From NCBI RefSeq assembly GCF_022760805.1, contig NZ_JAIVFL010000001.1, positions 2,170,001 to 2,234,000 of the forward strand: a stretch of 64,000 nt of DNA, read 5' to 3'. Below are positions 50,249 to 60,527 of the stretch, piece by piece. The DNA comes from Candidatus Mycolicibacterium alkanivorans. Its GTDB lineage: Bacteria; Actinomycetota; Actinomycetes; Mycobacteriales; Mycobacteriaceae. How positions within the stretch are numbered: the stretch's first letter is position 1; every line of letters begins with the position of its first letter. A program made the position numbers and the translations under genes. Under the pieces are notes generated by a model, which did not search any database, was not told the origin of the DNA, and worked only from the letters and a program-made list of their open reading frames with translations.

Positions 50249-50884
50249 CTACAACGGCAGGGCGCGTCCCAGAATGGCGAAGGCCCGCGGGTCGCCGGCG
50301 AAGTGATATCCGCGGATGACGTCGGTGAATCCCAGCCGGCGGTACAGGCGCCATGCCCGGTTGGCCTCGCCGATGATCTCCGGGGTCGACAGCAGCACTT
50401 TGGCCTCGCCGCGGCCGGCCAGCAGGCATCGGGCCAGCGCCTCACCGAGCCCCCGGCCCTGGGCCCGAGGATGGATGTGCAGTTCGGTCAGCTCGAAGTA
50501 ATTGCTCATCAACTGGTTGATCTCGTCGGGGGCGACCCCGGCGCGGTGTAGGCCGGCGACGACCTGCCGCTGCCACCACTGGTCCGGCGCGCCGCAGTAG
50601 CCGTAGGCGATACCGAGCAGCGGCGCGGCGTCGAGCTGTGCGGATGTGGGTTCCTCGCCGGCGGTGCTGTCGGTTTCGACCGCCGCCACCGCCTTCCAGC
50701 CGCGGCGGCGGGTGTGCTCCAGCCACATCGTTGCCCGCTGGCTCTCGGTTCCGCGGGGATAGCGCATCGCGTCGACGTACACGGTCAGGGCGTCGTGCAG
50801 GCGGCGCTGCATGTCGTTGGGCGACAGATCGATCAGGATAGTCGCCAACGCCTGAGCGCCCTTCTTCGCGTGCGGATCGGTCAC
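50249..50884 (-). CDS. GNAT-family N-acetyltransferase (Rv2170-like)
   Basis: A 211-residue protein with an N-terminal helical region (LIDLSPNDMQRRLHDALTVY) and a GNAT core. LTELHIHPRAQGRGLGEALA carries the acetyl-CoA-binding R/Q-x-x-G-x-G/A motif (QGRGLG), and WRLYRRLGFTDV is the typical C-terminal beta-alpha. The M. tuberculosis homolog acetylates isocitrate dehydrogenase, as I recall; the substrate here is inferred only. The start GTG 50884 precedes the lppM gene by 46 bases on the same strand. Confidence 0.88.
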   Translation of the reverse strand: MTDPHAKKGAQALATILIDLSPNDMQRRLHDALTVYVDAMRYPRGTESQRATMWLEHTRRRGWKAVAAVETDSTAGEEPTSAQLDAAPLLGIAYGYCGAPDQWWQRQVVAGLHRAGVAPDEINQLMSNYFELTELHIHPRAQGRGLGEALARCLLAGRGEAKVLLSTPEIIGEANRAWRLYRRLGFTDVIRGYHFAGDPRAFAILGRALPL

Positions 50885-51085
50885 GGGTCCACCGCCATTA
50901 TCGGGGTGGCCGCCACCGACCCGGGGGCCGACCGGTGCCGGTGGTCTGACGTCGTAGAATCGGGTGGACCAACTTGGTGGTACGGCGCTGTTTCTCCTCG
51001 TATCATTTGGTTGTTGGCCCCGTAAATGCTGGGCAACCCACGTTTCATGTCAGAACAGACCGGCCGTGTCGGCAAGGAGGGACGA

Positions 51086-51490
51086 ATGCCACTCTCCGAT
51101 CATGAGCAGCGCATGCTCGATCAGATCGAGAGCGCTCTCTATGCCGAGGACCCCAAGTTCGCCTCCAGTGTGCGGGGCGGAACTCTGCGGGGCCCCTCAA
51201 CGCGCAGGCGACTGCAGGGCGCTGGACTGTTCGTGGTGGGCCTCGCGATGCTGATCGCCGGCGTGGCCTTCAAGGCGACGATGATCGGAAGTTTCCCGAT
51301 CCTGTCCGTGCTCGGCTTCCTGGTGATGTTCGGCGGCGTGGTGTTCGCGGTCACCGGTCCGCGGCTTCCGGGCGGCCGGGACCACCCCGGGTTCGGTTCG
51401 GCGGCTTCGCGTCAGCGACGGGTCAAGGGCTCCGGCGGGTCGTTCACCAGCCGTATGGAGGACCGCTTCCGGCGCCGTTTCGACGAATAG
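51086..51490 (+). CDS. DUF3040 membrane protein (Rv2169c-like)
   Basis: A 134-residue protein. PLSDHEQRMLDQIESALYAE is the DUF3040 hallmark at the N terminus. Two membrane segments follow (GAGLFVVGLAMLIAGVAF and PILSVLGFLVMFGGVVFAV), then a basic, Ser/Gly-rich tail. The start ATG 51086 is set by AAGGAGGGA at 51074-51082. The function of the family is unknown. A strong terminator lies 15 bases after the stop codon. Confidence 0.87.
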   Translation: MPLSDHEQRMLDQIESALYAEDPKFASSVRGGTLRGPSTRRRLQGAGLFVVGLAMLIAGVAFKATMIGSFPILSVLGFLVMFGGVVFAVTGPRLPGGRDHPGFGSAASRQRRVKGSGGSFTSRMEDRFRRRFDE

Positions 51491-51505
51491 TCAGCGGAAC
51501 CGATG

Positions 51506-51536
51506 ACGGGGTAGCCAGCAGGCTGCCCCGTTTTTT
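51506..51536 (+). terminator. Intrinsic terminator with U-tract after the DUF3040 gene
   Basis: Bases 51506-51516 pair with 51521-51531 (11 bp, one G-T), with loop AGCA, followed by TTTTTT. It is the most canonical rho-independent terminator in this window. Confidence 0.85.
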
Positions 51537-51738
51537 GTGGTGCGCGCACCGCGCCGCACCCGCGCCGCGCCATGACCACTCCGGGTCGGCGCGGTCGCGG
51601 GCATCTTTCTGTGCGTCCCCCACATCGCCCCACTGCCTGCTGAGCAGGGCTTTTACCGCCTCCAGCACCCCGTTGGCCGGGGCTGAAATGCTTTCAGTGG
51701 AAGAAGGTGGCGGACAAACCCCAAAATGCCCCCGGAAG

Positions 51739-51778
51739 GTGGAGCAAAGTGGGGGAATGTGGGGTATTGTGGCGGCTA
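51739..51778 (+). promoter_or_regulatory. MraZ operator: four GTGG repeats with 10-bp period, overlapping a -10
   Basis: GTGG occurs at 51739, 51749, 51759 and 51769, exactly ten bases apart (GTGGAGCAAA, GTGGGGGAAT, GTGGGGTATT, GTGGCGGCTA). MraZ in other bacteria binds such direct repeats before its own gene. TATTGT at 51765-51770 could be the -10, so bound MraZ would block it. The remaining gap from 51537 to 51738 shows nothing coding; 51640-51700 may hold further promoter elements. Confidence 0.75.
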
Positions 51779-51817
51779 ACGGAGTGAAGGAGGCTCCGGG
51801 GTGTAGGAGGTGCGGGG

Positions 51818-52249
51818 ATGTTTCTCGGTACCTACACGCCCAGGCTCGACGACAAGGGGCGGCTGACGCTGCCCGCCAAGTTCCGCGACGCACTGGCAGG
51901 AGGGTTGATGGTCACCAAGAGCCAAGACCACAGCCTGGCTGTCTACCCGCGGGCGGAGTTCGAGCAGCTGGCCCGGCGGGCCGCGCAGACCTCGCGGAGC
52001 AATCCGGAGGCCCGTGCGTTCCTGCGCAACCTCGCGGCCGGCACCGACGAACAGCATCCCGACTCACAGGGCCGGATCACCCTTTCCGCCGACCACCGTC
52101 GCTACGCCAACCTCTCCAAGGACTGCGTGGTGATCGGCGCGGTCGATTTCCTCGAGATCTGGGACGCCCAGGCCTGGCAGGAATACCAGCAGACCCACGA
52201 AGAGAACTTCTCCGCGGCCAGCGATGAAGCGCTCAGCGACATCATCTGA
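51818..52249 (+). CDS. mraZ: Transcriptional regulator MraZ
   Basis: A DNA-binding repressor of the division and cell-wall cluster, forming ring-shaped oligomers. It has 143 residues with two SpoVT/AbrB-like halves. The first is [20 protein letters not shown] with [15 protein letters not shown]; the second is [20 protein letters not shown]. The DxKGR and DxQGR motifs are the signature. The start ATG 51818 follows GGAGGTGCGGGG. The operator with 10-bp repeats lies 40-79 bases upstream. It is the first gene of the dcw operon. Confidence 0.95.
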   Translation: MFLGTYTPRLDDKGRLTLPAKFRDALAGGLMVTKSQDHSLAVYPRAEFEQLARRAAQTSRSNPEARAFLRNLAAGTDEQHPDSQGRITLSADHRRYANLSKDCVVIGAVDFLEIWDAQAWQEYQQTHEENFSAASDEALSDII

Positions 52250-53381
52250 CCCGGCCCGTGCACCGTGGCCTCTGCCCGAACCGACCCTGGCGTACTTCCC
52301 CAACGCCAGGTTCGCGACCCCGGGCAGGGACCTCGGTGCAGGGACACCCGCAGATCGACCGGGAGGTTCCGTCGTGGTTGACTCCGCCGACCACGGACAC
52401 GTTCCCGTCCTGCTGCAGCGCTGCGTCGATCTCCTCGCCCCGGCGCTGACCCGCCGTGCGGCCGACGGTTCCGGTGCCGTCCTGGTCGACGCCACCCTTG
52501 GTGCGGGCGGTCACGCCGAACGCTTCCTAGGCGACTTCCCCGGGCTGCGGCTGATCGGGCTCGACCGCGACCCCAACGCGCTGGCCGGCGCTACGCAGCG
52601 GCTGGCGCCGTTCGCCGATCGCATCACCTTGGTCCGGACCCGGTACGATGGGCTCGCCGACGCCTTGGCCGAAGCAGGTTGCGCGACGACGGCTTCGGTC
52701 GACGGTGTGCTGTTCGACCTCGGGGTCTCGTCCATGCAGCTCGACCAGCGCGAGCGCGGCTTCTCGTATGCGCAGGACGCTCCGCTGGACATGCGGATGG
52801 ATCCGGAGGCCCCGCTGACGGCGGCCGAGATCCTCAACACCTACGACCGCGCCGCGCTCACCGACATCCTGCGCCGGTTTGGTGAGGAGAAGTTCGCCCA
52901 CCGCATCGCCGGGCTGGTCGTCGAACGACGTGAGCGCGAGCCGCTGACCACGACCGGCGAGCTGGTCGAGATCATCTACAAAGCGGTCCCCGCGCCGGCT
53001 CGGCGCACCGGGGGACACCCGGCCAAGCGGACCTTCCAGGCGCTGCGGATCGCGGTCAACGCCGAACTGGACTCGCTGAGCGCCGCACTGCCCGCCGCGC
53101 TGTCGGCGCTGCGCCCCGGCGGCCGCATCGTGGTGATGGCCTACCAGTCGCTGGAGGACCGCATCGTCAAGACGACCTTCGCCGCCGCGACGGCCTCCCG
53201 CACCCCGGCGGGCCTTCCCGTCGAACTGCCCGGCCACGAGCCGGAATTCATCGCGATCACTCGGGGCGCCGAACGTGCCGGCGCCGACGAGATCGAACGC
53301 AATCCCCGCAGCGCGCCGGTACGGCTGCGGGCCGTGCAGCGGGCCGAGCTGGGCAACCCGGGACGGGGAGGGGACAACTGA
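52224..53381 (+). CDS. rsmH: 16S rRNA (cytosine-1402-N4)-methyltransferase RsmH (MraW)
   Basis: Methylates C1402 in the ribosomal P site with S-adenosylmethionine. It has 385 residues. The N-terminal extension before [13 protein letters not shown] ([19 protein letters not shown]) is typical of mycobacteria. [15 protein letters not shown] binds [22 protein letters not shown] and APLDMRMDP follow, and the C terminus has [21 protein letters not shown] 52224 overlaps the mraZ end by 26 bases. The ftsL start overlaps its stop as TGATG. Confidence 0.94.
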   Translation: MKRSATSSDPARAPWPLPEPTLAYFPNARFATPGRDLGAGTPADRPGGSVVVDSADHGHVPVLLQRCVDLLAPALTRRAADGSGAVLVDATLGAGGHAERFLGDFPGLRLIGLDRDPNALAGATQRLAPFADRITLVRTRYDGLADALAEAGCATTASVDGVLFDLGVSSMQLDQRERGFSYAQDAPLDMRMDPEAPLTAAEILNTYDRAALTDILRRFGEEKFAHRIAGLVVERREREPLTTTGELVEIIYKAVPAPARRTGGHPAKRTFQALRIAVNAELDSLSAALPAALSALRPGGRIVVMAYQSLEDRIVKTTFAAATASRTPAGLPVELPGHEPEFIAITRGAERAGADEIERNPRSAPVRLRAVQRAELGNPGRGGDN

Positions 53382-54397
53382 TGAAGGTCGGGCGCAAGGC
53401 AGCCGATCCCGCGGATCGCGAGAAGACCAAGAAGGACGTCAAGAAGGGCGACGTCACGAAGGGCAAGGCCGCCGCCGGCCGGCGGCGTACGGGCGAGGCG
53501 GCCGCACGCGGGTCCCGGCAGCGCAACGGCGTGTCGGCCCGCCGGCCGCACGAACCGCGTGGCCTGCGCCAGGGGCCGCAGACCGCGCCGACGGCGCGCC
53601 CCGTCGAACGCCCCGCCCGGCCCAAGACCGCCAGTCAGGCCAAGGCGCGGGCTAAGGCACGTAAAGCCAAGGCCCCCGAGATCGTTCGGTCGCCACTGCG
53701 CGAGCGGTTGATCGCCCGGCTGGCGACCATCGACCTTCGCCCGCAGACCCTGACGGCCAAGGTGCCCTTCGTGGTCCTGATCATCGGGGCTCTCGCCGTC
53801 GGCTTGGGTGTCACACTCTGGCTGTCCACCGCCGCCGCGCAGCGCTCCTACCAGCTCGGCAATGCCCGCGCGACCAACGACGCGCTGACCCAGCAGAAGG
53901 AAGCCCTCGAGCGCGACGTCCTGGAGGCGGAGTCGGCACCCGCGCTGGCCGAGGCCGCCCGCAACCTGGGCATGATCCCGTCGAAGGACACCGCGCACCT
54001 GGTTCAGGACCCCGTGGGCAACTGGATCGTCGTCGGCAAGCCCAAGCCCGCCGAGGGTGCACCGCCGCCGCCGCTGAACACCAAGTTGCCCGACGACAAG
54101 CCGCCCGCCCCGCCGGCACCTGCCGCGCCGCCGGCCCCCAAGCCCGGTAGTGCGCCGGAGGTTCCGACTCACCTGACCCCGCTGGTGCCAGGTGCCGTCC
54201 CGCTGGCCGGGATGCCGCCGGCCGCCGGAACCGAAGTGCCGGTGCGCATTCCGTCGGCCACCGACCACGCGCCGGCCGAAGCCGCCCTGCCGGGGCCCGC
54301 GCTCGCGCCCGGTCTGAACCTGGTGCCGGTGCCCGTCGGCGGCCCGGCCCCGGCCGACGCCGTGCCCGCGCCGCCGGTGGCCGGAGCCGCGCAGTGA
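53381..54397 (+). CDS. ftsL: FtsL-like division protein (Rv2164c)
   Basis: A 338-residue bitopic membrane protein of the divisome. The N-terminal ~125 residues are cytoplasmic and very basic (Lys/Arg). One helix follows (PFVVLIIGALAVGLGVTLWL), then a short coiled coil (ARATNDALTQQKEALERDVL) and the FtsL-like ending AARNLGMIPSKDTAHLV. The last ~140 residues are Pro/Ala-rich and periplasmic. The order rsmH-ftsL-pbpB supports the assignment, though sequence identity to FtsL elsewhere is low. It overlaps pbpB by GTGA. Confidence 0.85.
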   Translation: MKVGRKAADPADREKTKKDVKKGDVTKGKAAAGRRRTGEAAARGSRQRNGVSARRPHEPRGLRQGPQTAPTARPVERPARPKTASQAKARAKARKAKAPEIVRSPLRERLIARLATIDLRPQTLTAKVPFVVLIIGALAVGLGVTLWLSTAAAQRSYQLGNARATNDALTQQKEALERDVLEAESAPALAEAARNLGMIPSKDTAHLVQDPVGNWIVVGKPKPAEGAPPPPLNTKLPDDKPPAPPAPAAPPAPKPGSAPEVPTHLTPLVPGAVPLAGMPPAAGTEVPVRIPSATDHAPAEAALPGPALAPGLNLVPVPVGGPAPADAVPAPPVAGAAQ

Positions 54398-56313
54398 CCC
54401 GCGGCGAGCGGACCCGGGTTTCCAAAGCCAAGGGCAAGCGCCAGCCCGAAACCGGACCCGGCCACTCGGCCATGGCGCGACGTACCCGCGAGCCCGTCGA
54501 AACCGTCTCGCGCACAGCATCATTCGTCTTCCGTCATCGGACCGGCAACGTCGTCATCCTCCTCGCGCTGCTGGTGGCGGCAGCGCAGCTGTTCAACCTG
54601 CAGGTCCCGCAGGCGGCCGGGCTGCGCACCGAGGCCGCGAGCCAGCTCAAGGTCACCGACGTCGAGAAAGCGGTGCGCGGCAGCATCGTCGACCGCAACT
54701 ACGACAAGCTCGCCTTCACCATCGAGGCCAGGGCCCTGACCTTCCAGCCGGCCAAGATCCGCAAGCAGCTGACCGAGGCCAAGCAGAAGTCGCCGTCCGC
54801 CCCGGACCCCGACAAGCGGCTCACCCAGATCGCCACCGAGGTCTCCGCCAAGCTCGGCGACAAGCCCGACGCCGCGACCCTGCTGAAGAAGCTGCGCAGC
54901 AACGAGACCTTCGTCTACCTCGCCCGCGCCGTCGACCCCGCCATCGCCGACGCGATCATCAAGAAGTTCCCTGAGGTCGGCGCCGAACGCCAGGACCTGC
55001 GCCAGTACCCGGGCGGGGTGCTGGCCGCCAACATCGTCGGCGGTATCGACTGGGACGGCCACGGCCTGCTCGGCCTGGAGGACTCGATGGACTCCAAGCT
55101 GTCGGGCACCGACGGCTCCATCACCTACGACCGCGGCTCCGACGGCGTCGTCATCCCCGGCAGCTATCGCAACAAGCACGACGCGGTCGACGGCTCGACC
55201 GTGCAGCTGACTCTCGACGACGACATCCAGTTCTACGTCCAGCAACAGGTGCAGCAGGCCAAGGACCTCTCCGGGGCCAAGAATGCCTCAGCGGTGGTGC
55301 TGGACGCCAAGACCGGTGAAGTGCTGGCGATGTCGAACGACGACACCTTCGACCCCAGCCAGGACATCGGCCGCCAGTCCGACAAGCAGATGGGCAACCT
55401 CTCGGTCACCTCACCGTTCGAGCCCGGTTCGGTCAACAAGATCGTCACCGCCTCGTCGGTGATCGAATACGGCCTGTCCAACCCCGACGAGGTGTTGTCG
55501 GTACCGGGTTCGATCGACATGGGCGGGGTCAACGTCCACGACGCGTGGGACCACGGTGTGATGCCCTACACCACCACCGGGGTGTTCGGTAAATCCTCCA
55601 ACGTCGGCACCCTGATGCTGGCCCAGCGGGTCGGCCCGGAGCGCTACTACGACATGCTCGGCAAGTTCGGGCTCGGTCAGCGCACCGGCGTCGGCCTGCC
55701 CGGCGAGAGCTCGGGCCTGGTCCCGCCGATCGATCAGTGGTCGGGCAGCACGTTCTCCAACCTGCCGATCGGACAGGGCCTTTCGATGACCCTGCTGCAG
55801 ATGGCCGGCATGTACCAGGCCATCGCCAACGACGGGGTGCGGATCCCGCCGCGCATCGTCAAGGCCACCATCGCCGCGGACGGCTCCGCCACCGAGGAGC
55901 CGCGGCCCACCGGCATCCGCGTCGTCTCGGCCGACACCGCGCGCACCGTGCGCAACATGCTGCGCGCCGTGGTCCAGCGCGACCCGATGGGCTACCAGCA
56001 GGGCACCGCCCCGGCCGCCTCGGTCGAGGGCTATCAGGTCGCGGGCAAGACCGGCACCGCCCAGCAGATCAACCCGGCCTGTGGCTGCTACTTCAGCGAC
56101 GTCTACTGGATCACCTTCGCCGGGCTGGCACCCTCGGACGATCCCCGCTACGTCGTCGGCATCATGATGGACAACCCGCAGCGCAACGCCGACGGCTCGG
56201 CCGGCCACTCGGCGGCGCCGCTGTTCCACAACATCGCCGCCTGGCTGCTGCAACGGGAGAACGTCCCGCTCTCACCGGACCCCGGGCCGCCGCTCACGCT
56301 GCAGGCCACATAA
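54394..56313 (+). CDS. pbpB: Penicillin-binding protein PbpB (FtsI/PBP3), septal transpeptidase
   Basis: Cross-links peptidoglycan at the septum. It has 639 residues from GTG 54394. A basic N terminus and one helix (NVVILLALLVAAAQLFNLQV) come first, then the dimerisation domain (VRGSIVDRNYDKLAFTIEA) and the transpeptidase domain. The active-site Ser is in EPGSVNKIVTASSV (SxxK), with KSSNVGTLML (SxN) and VAGKTGTAQQ (KTG). The M. tuberculosis protein is about 40 residues longer by my recollection, mostly in the N terminus. It overlaps ftsL by 4 bases. Confidence 0.95.
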   Translation: MTRGERTRVSKAKGKRQPETGPGHSAMARRTREPVETVSRTASFVFRHRTGNVVILLALLVAAAQLFNLQVPQAAGLRTEAASQLKVTDVEKAVRGSIVDRNYDKLAFTIEARALTFQPAKIRKQLTEAKQKSPSAPDPDKRLTQIATEVSAKLGDKPDAATLLKKLRSNETFVYLARAVDPAIADAIIKKFPEVGAERQDLRQYPGGVLAANIVGGIDWDGHGLLGLEDSMDSKLSGTDGSITYDRGSDGVVIPGSYRNKHDAVDGSTVQLTLDDDIQFYVQQQVQQAKDLSGAKNASAVVLDAKTGEVLAMSNDDTFDPSQDIGRQSDKQMGNLSVTSPFEPGSVNKIVTASSVIEYGLSNPDEVLSVPGSIDMGGVNVHDAWDHGVMPYTTTGVFGKSSNVGTLMLAQRVGPERYYDMLGKFGLGQRTGVGLPGESSGLVPPIDQWSGSTFSNLPIGQGLSMTLLQMAGMYQAIANDGVRIPPRIVKATIAADGSATEEPRPTGIRVVSADTARTVRNMLRAVVQRDPMGYQQGTAPAASVEGYQVAGKTGTAQQINPACGCYFSDVYWITFAGLAPSDDPRYVVGIMMDNPQRNADGSAGHSAAPLFHNIAAWLLQRENVPLSPDPGPPLTLQAT

Positions 56314-56415
56314 CCGCTCGGCGCTTCCGGCTCGGTAGGGTGGCATCTCGATCGAGCAGACGGTCACGCCGAGAGGCTGGTGCTCAGCGACCGGAAGTTG
56401 ATGGAGGTGACGGGC

Positions 56416-57960
56416 GTGACCGAAGTCCTGCGGCCGCGCACCACACCGGCGCTGGGCTTGCCGATGCTGGCCGCCCGCATCGGCGCCGTCCCCGCCAACC
56501 GTGGCGCCGTTCCCGACGTCCGGATCACCGGCGTCACCCTGCGCGGGCAGGACGCCGGAGCCGGTGACCTGTTCGCCGCGTTGCCCGGCTCGACCTCGCA
56601 CGGCGCCGGATACGCCGGTGATGCCGTCGCCCGTGGTGCCGTTGCCGTGCTCACCGACGCCGAAGGTGTGGCGATCATCCACCGCGAACTCGGCGACCCG
56701 GCTCCGGTGCCGCTGCTGGTTCACCCGGCACCCCGGTCGATCCTCGGCGATCTCGCCTCCGCGGTCTACGGCCACCCGTCGGACCGGGTGGCGGTCCTCG
56801 GAGTCACCGGCACGTCCGGCAAGACCACGACGACGCACCTGATCGAGGCGGGGCTGCGGTCGGCCGAGCGCACACCGGGTCTGATCGGCACGGTGGGGGT
56901 GCGGATCGCCGGCGCCGACGTGCCCAGCGCGTTGACCACCCCGGAGGCCCCCGCAGTGCAGGCGCTGCTGGCCGTGATGGCCGAGCGTGGCGTCGACACC
57001 GCGGTCATGGAGGTGTCCAGCCACGCCCTGGCACTCGGTCGGGTGGACGGAATCCGGTTCGCCGCGGGTGGCTTCACCAACCTGTCCCGCGACCACCTCG
57101 ACTTCCACCCCACGATGGAGGCCTACTTCGAGGCCAAGGCCCGGCTGTTCGACCCGTCCTCGCCGGTGCACGCAGCGGTTCCGGTGATCTGCGTCGACGA
57201 CGACGCCGGCCGGGCCATGGCGCGGCGCGCCGACGATGGCGTCACCATCAGCGCCGACGGACATCCGGCGGACTGGCGGGCCGAGGACATCGTCGTGCTC
57301 GACAGCGGTCTGCAGGAGTTCACCGCCATCGACCCGGCAGGGGTGCATCACCGGCTGCGGATCCGGCTGCCCGGTCGCTACAACGTGGCCAACGCTCTGC
57401 TGGCCCTGGCGATGCTCGACGCGGTGGGCGTGTCGCCCGAGCAGGCCTCGCCCGGCCTGCGGGAGGCATCGGTGCCCGGCCGGCTCGAGGCGATCGAGCG
57501 CGGCCAGGACTTCCAGGCCGTCGTGGACTACGCGCACAAACCGGGCGCGCTGCAGGCCGTGCTGCAGACGTTGCGCCGGCCCGATTCGCGGCTGGCCGTG
57601 GTGTTTGGCGCCGGGGGAGGCCGCGACCCCGGCAAGCGGGAAGCCATGGGCCACATCGCCGCCGAGCTCGCCGACCTGGTCGTGGTCACCGACGACAACC
57701 CCCGCGACGAGGATCCGGCGGCGATCCGAGCGGCCATCCTGGACGGTGCCGCCCAGGTGGACGACCGGGGCGTGGTGGTCGAGATCGGTGACCGCCGCGA
57801 CGCGATCCGGCACGCCGTGGCCTGGGCCCGGCGCGGGGATGTGGTGGTGATCGCGGGCAAGGGACACGAGAAGGGTCAGACCGCACGTGGACGGACCCGG
57901 CCCTTCGACGACCGCGACGAGCTGGCCGCGGCGCTCGAGGCGCTCGGGAGCCGGCAATGA
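56416..57960 (+). CDS. murE: UDP-MurNAc-tripeptide ligase MurE (meso-DAP adding)
   Basis: Adds meso-diaminopimelate to UDP-MurNAc-L-Ala-D-Glu. It has 514 residues. ATP-binding [46 protein letters not shown] and [17 protein letters not shown] are conserved. [16 protein letters not shown] has the DNPR motif that selects meso-DAP. Starts are uncertain: GTG 56416 has GGAGG eight bases before it and is preferred; ATG 56401 and GTG 56380 are alternatives. The 102-base gap after pbpB is the largest break inside the dcw run. Confidence 0.95.
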   Translation: MTEVLRPRTTPALGLPMLAARIGAVPANRGAVPDVRITGVTLRGQDAGAGDLFAALPGSTSHGAGYAGDAVARGAVAVLTDAEGVAIIHRELGDPAPVPLLVHPAPRSILGDLASAVYGHPSDRVAVLGVTGTSGKTTTTHLIEAGLRSAERTPGLIGTVGVRIAGADVPSALTTPEAPAVQALLAVMAERGVDTAVMEVSSHALALGRVDGIRFAAGGFTNLSRDHLDFHPTMEAYFEAKARLFDPSSPVHAAVPVICVDDDAGRAMARRADDGVTISADGHPADWRAEDIVVLDSGLQEFTAIDPAGVHHRLRIRLPGRYNVANALLALAMLDAVGVSPEQASPGLREASVPGRLEAIERGQDFQAVVDYAHKPGALQAVLQTLRRPDSRLAVVFGAGGGRDPGKREAMGHIAAELADLVVVTDDNPRDEDPAAIRAAILDGAAQVDDRGVVVEIGDRRDAIRHAVAWARRGDVVVIAGKGHEKGQTARGRTRPFDDRDELAAALEALGSRQ

Positions 57961-59450
57961 TTCCGCTGACCGTCGCCCGGATCGCCGAGATCGTCGGCGG
58001 TGAGCTCGCCGACATCGGCCCGGCCGAGGCCGCGCAGCGGCAGGTGACCGGCACCGTCGAGTTCGACTCGCGGGCGATCACCCCGGGCGGGCTGTTCCTG
58101 GCACTGCCCGGCGCGCGTTCCGACGGCCACGACTTCGCGCAGTCCGCGGTCGCCGCGGGCGCGGCGGCGGTGCTCGCCGCGCGTCCGGTCGGTGTGCCCG
58201 CGATCGTGGTGCCGCCCGCCCCGGCGTCCGACGCCCAGGCCGGGGTGTTCGAGCACGACACCGACGGTTCGGGCGCCGCAGTGCTGGCCGCACTGGCCAA
58301 GCTGGCGTCCGCGGTGGCCGCCGAGCTGGTCGAGGGCGGGCTGACGATCATCGGCATCACCGGGTCGTCGGGCAAGACGTCGACCAAGGACCTCATCGCC
58401 GCCGTGCTGCGCCCGCTGGGCGAGGTGGTGGCCCCGCCCGGGTCGTTCAACAACGAGCTCGGCCACCCCTGGACGGTGCTGCGCGCCACCGAGGACACCG
58501 ACTTCCTGGTGCTCGAGATGTCGGCGCGTCACCCCGGCAACATCGCTGCGCTGGCCGCGATCGCCCGGCCCTCGATCGCCACGGTGCTCAACGTCGGCAC
58601 CGCCCACCTCGGCGAGTTCGGTTCCCGCGAGATCATCGCCGAAACGAAGTCCGAACTGGTACAAGCACTTCCGGCATCCGGGGTGGCGGTTCTCAACGCC
58701 GACGATCCGATGGTCGCCGCGATGGACGCCAAGACCGTCGCGCGGGTGGTGCGGGTCGGCCGGACCGAGAACATCGAGCTGCGCGCACAGAACATCGAAC
58801 TCGACGAGCTGGCCCGGCCGCGCTTCACCCTCTCCACCGCCACCGAATCGGCCGAGGTGCAGCTGGCCGTGCACGGCGAGCATCAAGTGAGCAATGCGCT
58901 CTCGGCCGCCGCGATCGCCCTGGAGTGCGGCGCGAGTCTGCCGCTGGTGGCCGAGGCGCTGGCCGGTGCCGGCCCGGCCTCGCGGCACCGGATGGAGGTG
59001 CGGGTGCGCCCCGACGGGGTCACTGTCATCAACGACGCCTACAACGCCAACCCCGACTCGATGCGGGCCGGGCTTCAGGCGCTGGCCGTCATGGCCCGCC
59101 AGCAGCAGCAGCGCAGCTGGGCCGTTCTCGGGGAGATGGGCGAACTCGGCGAGGAGTCGATTACCGAGCACGATCGTCTCGGCCGGCTGGCCGTGCGCTT
59201 AGATATCAGTCGACTTGTCGTCGTCGGGACCGGGAGGCCTATGAACGCCATGCACCACGGGGCGGTCATGGAGGGTTCCTGGGGTTCGGAATCCACCGTG
59301 GTGCCCGACGCCGACGCGGCCCTGGCGCTGCTGCGCGCCGAGCTGCAGCCCGGTGACGTGGTGCTGGTCAAGGCGTCGAACGCGGCGGGGCTCGGTGCGC
59401 TGGCCGAGGCCCTGGTCGCCGAGTCGACGATGTGGCCGGAGGCCCAGTGA
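57957..59450 (+). CDS. murF: UDP-MurNAc-pentapeptide synthetase MurF
   Basis: Adds D-Ala-D-Ala to complete the pentapeptide. It has 497 residues. The N-terminal UDP-binding domain has [20 protein letters not shown]. The central ATPase domain has [33 protein letters not shown] and [14 protein letters not shown], and the C-terminal domain has [22 protein letters not shown] 57957 overlaps the murE stop as ATGA. The mraY start overlaps its own stop as GTGA. Confidence 0.95.
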   Translation: MIPLTVARIAEIVGGELADIGPAEAAQRQVTGTVEFDSRAITPGGLFLALPGARSDGHDFAQSAVAAGAAAVLAARPVGVPAIVVPPAPASDAQAGVFEHDTDGSGAAVLAALAKLASAVAAELVEGGLTIIGITGSSGKTSTKDLIAAVLRPLGEVVAPPGSFNNELGHPWTVLRATEDTDFLVLEMSARHPGNIAALAAIARPSIATVLNVGTAHLGEFGSREIIAETKSELVQALPASGVAVLNADDPMVAAMDAKTVARVVRVGRTENIELRAQNIELDELARPRFTLSTATESAEVQLAVHGEHQVSNALSAAAIALECGASLPLVAEALAGAGPASRHRMEVRVRPDGVTVINDAYNANPDSMRAGLQALAVMARQQQQRSWAVLGEMGELGEESITEHDRLGRLAVRLDISRLVVVGTGRPMNAMHHGAVMEGSWGSESTVVPDADAALALLRAELQPGDVVLVKASNAAGLGALAEALVAESTMWPEAQ

Positions 59451-60526
59451 GACTCATCCTCATCGCCGTCGCCATCGCGCTGGCGGTCTCGATCCTGCTC
59501 ACCCCGGTTCTGATCCGGCTGTTCACCGAGCAGGGCTTCGGTCAGGAGATCCGCGAGGACGGCCCGCCGAGTCACAAGACCAAACGCGGCACACCGTCGA
59601 TGGGCGGGGTGGCGATCATCGCCGGGATCTGGGCCGGCTACTTCGGCACCCACCTGCTCGGCCTTGCGCTGGACGGCAGCGGCCCGTCGGCGTCCGGGTT
59701 GCTGGTGCTGGGCCTGGCCACCGCGCTGGGCGCCGTCGGCTTCACCGACGACCTCATCAAGATCCGGCGCTCCCGCAACCTGGGCCTGAACAAGACCGCC
59801 AAGACCGTCGGCCAGATCACCGCCGCCGTGCTGTTCGGCATCCTCGTCCTGCAGTTCCGCAACTCCGACGGACTCACACCGGGCAGTCCCGAACTGTCCT
59901 ACGTGCGCGAGATCGCCACCGTCACACTGAGTCCGGCGCTGTTCGTGCTGTTCGTCGTCGTGGTGGTCAGTGCCTGGTCCAACGCGGTGAACTTCACCGA
60001 CGGCCTCGACGGACTGGCCGGCGGCAGCATGGCGATGGTCAGCGCCGCCTATGTGTTGATCACCTTCTGGCAGTACCGCAACGCGTGCGCGACCGCACCC
60101 GGACTGGGCTGCTACAACGTGCGCGACCCGCTGGACCTGGCGCTGATCGCCGCCGCCACCGCAGGCGCCTGCATCGGGTTCCTGTGGTGGAACGCCGCGC
60201 CGGCCAAGATCTTCATGGGCGACACTGGGTCGCTGGCGTTGGGCGGCATCATCGCGGGGCTCTCGGTGACCAGCCGCACCGAAGTGCTGGCCGTGGTGCT
60301 CGGCGCGCTGTTCGTCGCCGAGGTGACCTCGGTGGTGGTGCAGATCCTCGCCTTCCGCACCACTGGGCGCCGGGTGTTCCGGATGGCGCCGTTCCATCAC
60401 CACTTCGAACTCGTCGGCTGGGCCGAGACCACGGTGATCATCAGGTTCTGGCTGTTGACCGCGATCGCCTGCGGCCTGGGCGTCGCCCTGTTCTACGGCG
60501 AGTGGCTGTCCGCCATCGGCGCCTGA
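59447..60526 (+). CDS. mraY: Phospho-MurNAc-pentapeptide translocase MraY (MurX)
   Basis: Makes lipid I by moving phospho-MurNAc-pentapeptide to decaprenyl phosphate. It has 359 residues, the length I recall for M. tuberculosis, and ten membrane helices. Catalytic segments: [25 protein letters not shown] (Asp pair), [16 protein letters not shown] and [11 protein letters not shown], with [15 protein letters not shown] (HHH motif) near the end. The start GTG 59447 overlaps murF by 4 bases. It is the target of nucleoside antibiotics such as capuramycin. Confidence 0.96.
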   Translation: MRLILIAVAIALAVSILLTPVLIRLFTEQGFGQEIREDGPPSHKTKRGTPSMGGVAIIAGIWAGYFGTHLLGLALDGSGPSASGLLVLGLATALGAVGFTDDLIKIRRSRNLGLNKTAKTVGQITAAVLFGILVLQFRNSDGLTPGSPELSYVREIATVTLSPALFVLFVVVVVSAWSNAVNFTDGLDGLAGGSMAMVSAAYVLITFWQYRNACATAPGLGCYNVRDPLDLALIAAATAGACIGFLWWNAAPAKIFMGDTGSLALGGIIAGLSVTSRTEVLAVVLGALFVAEVTSVVVQILAFRTTGRRVFRMAPFHHHFELVGWAETTVIIRFWLLTAIACGLGVALFYGEWLSAIGA

Positions 60527-60527
60527 C

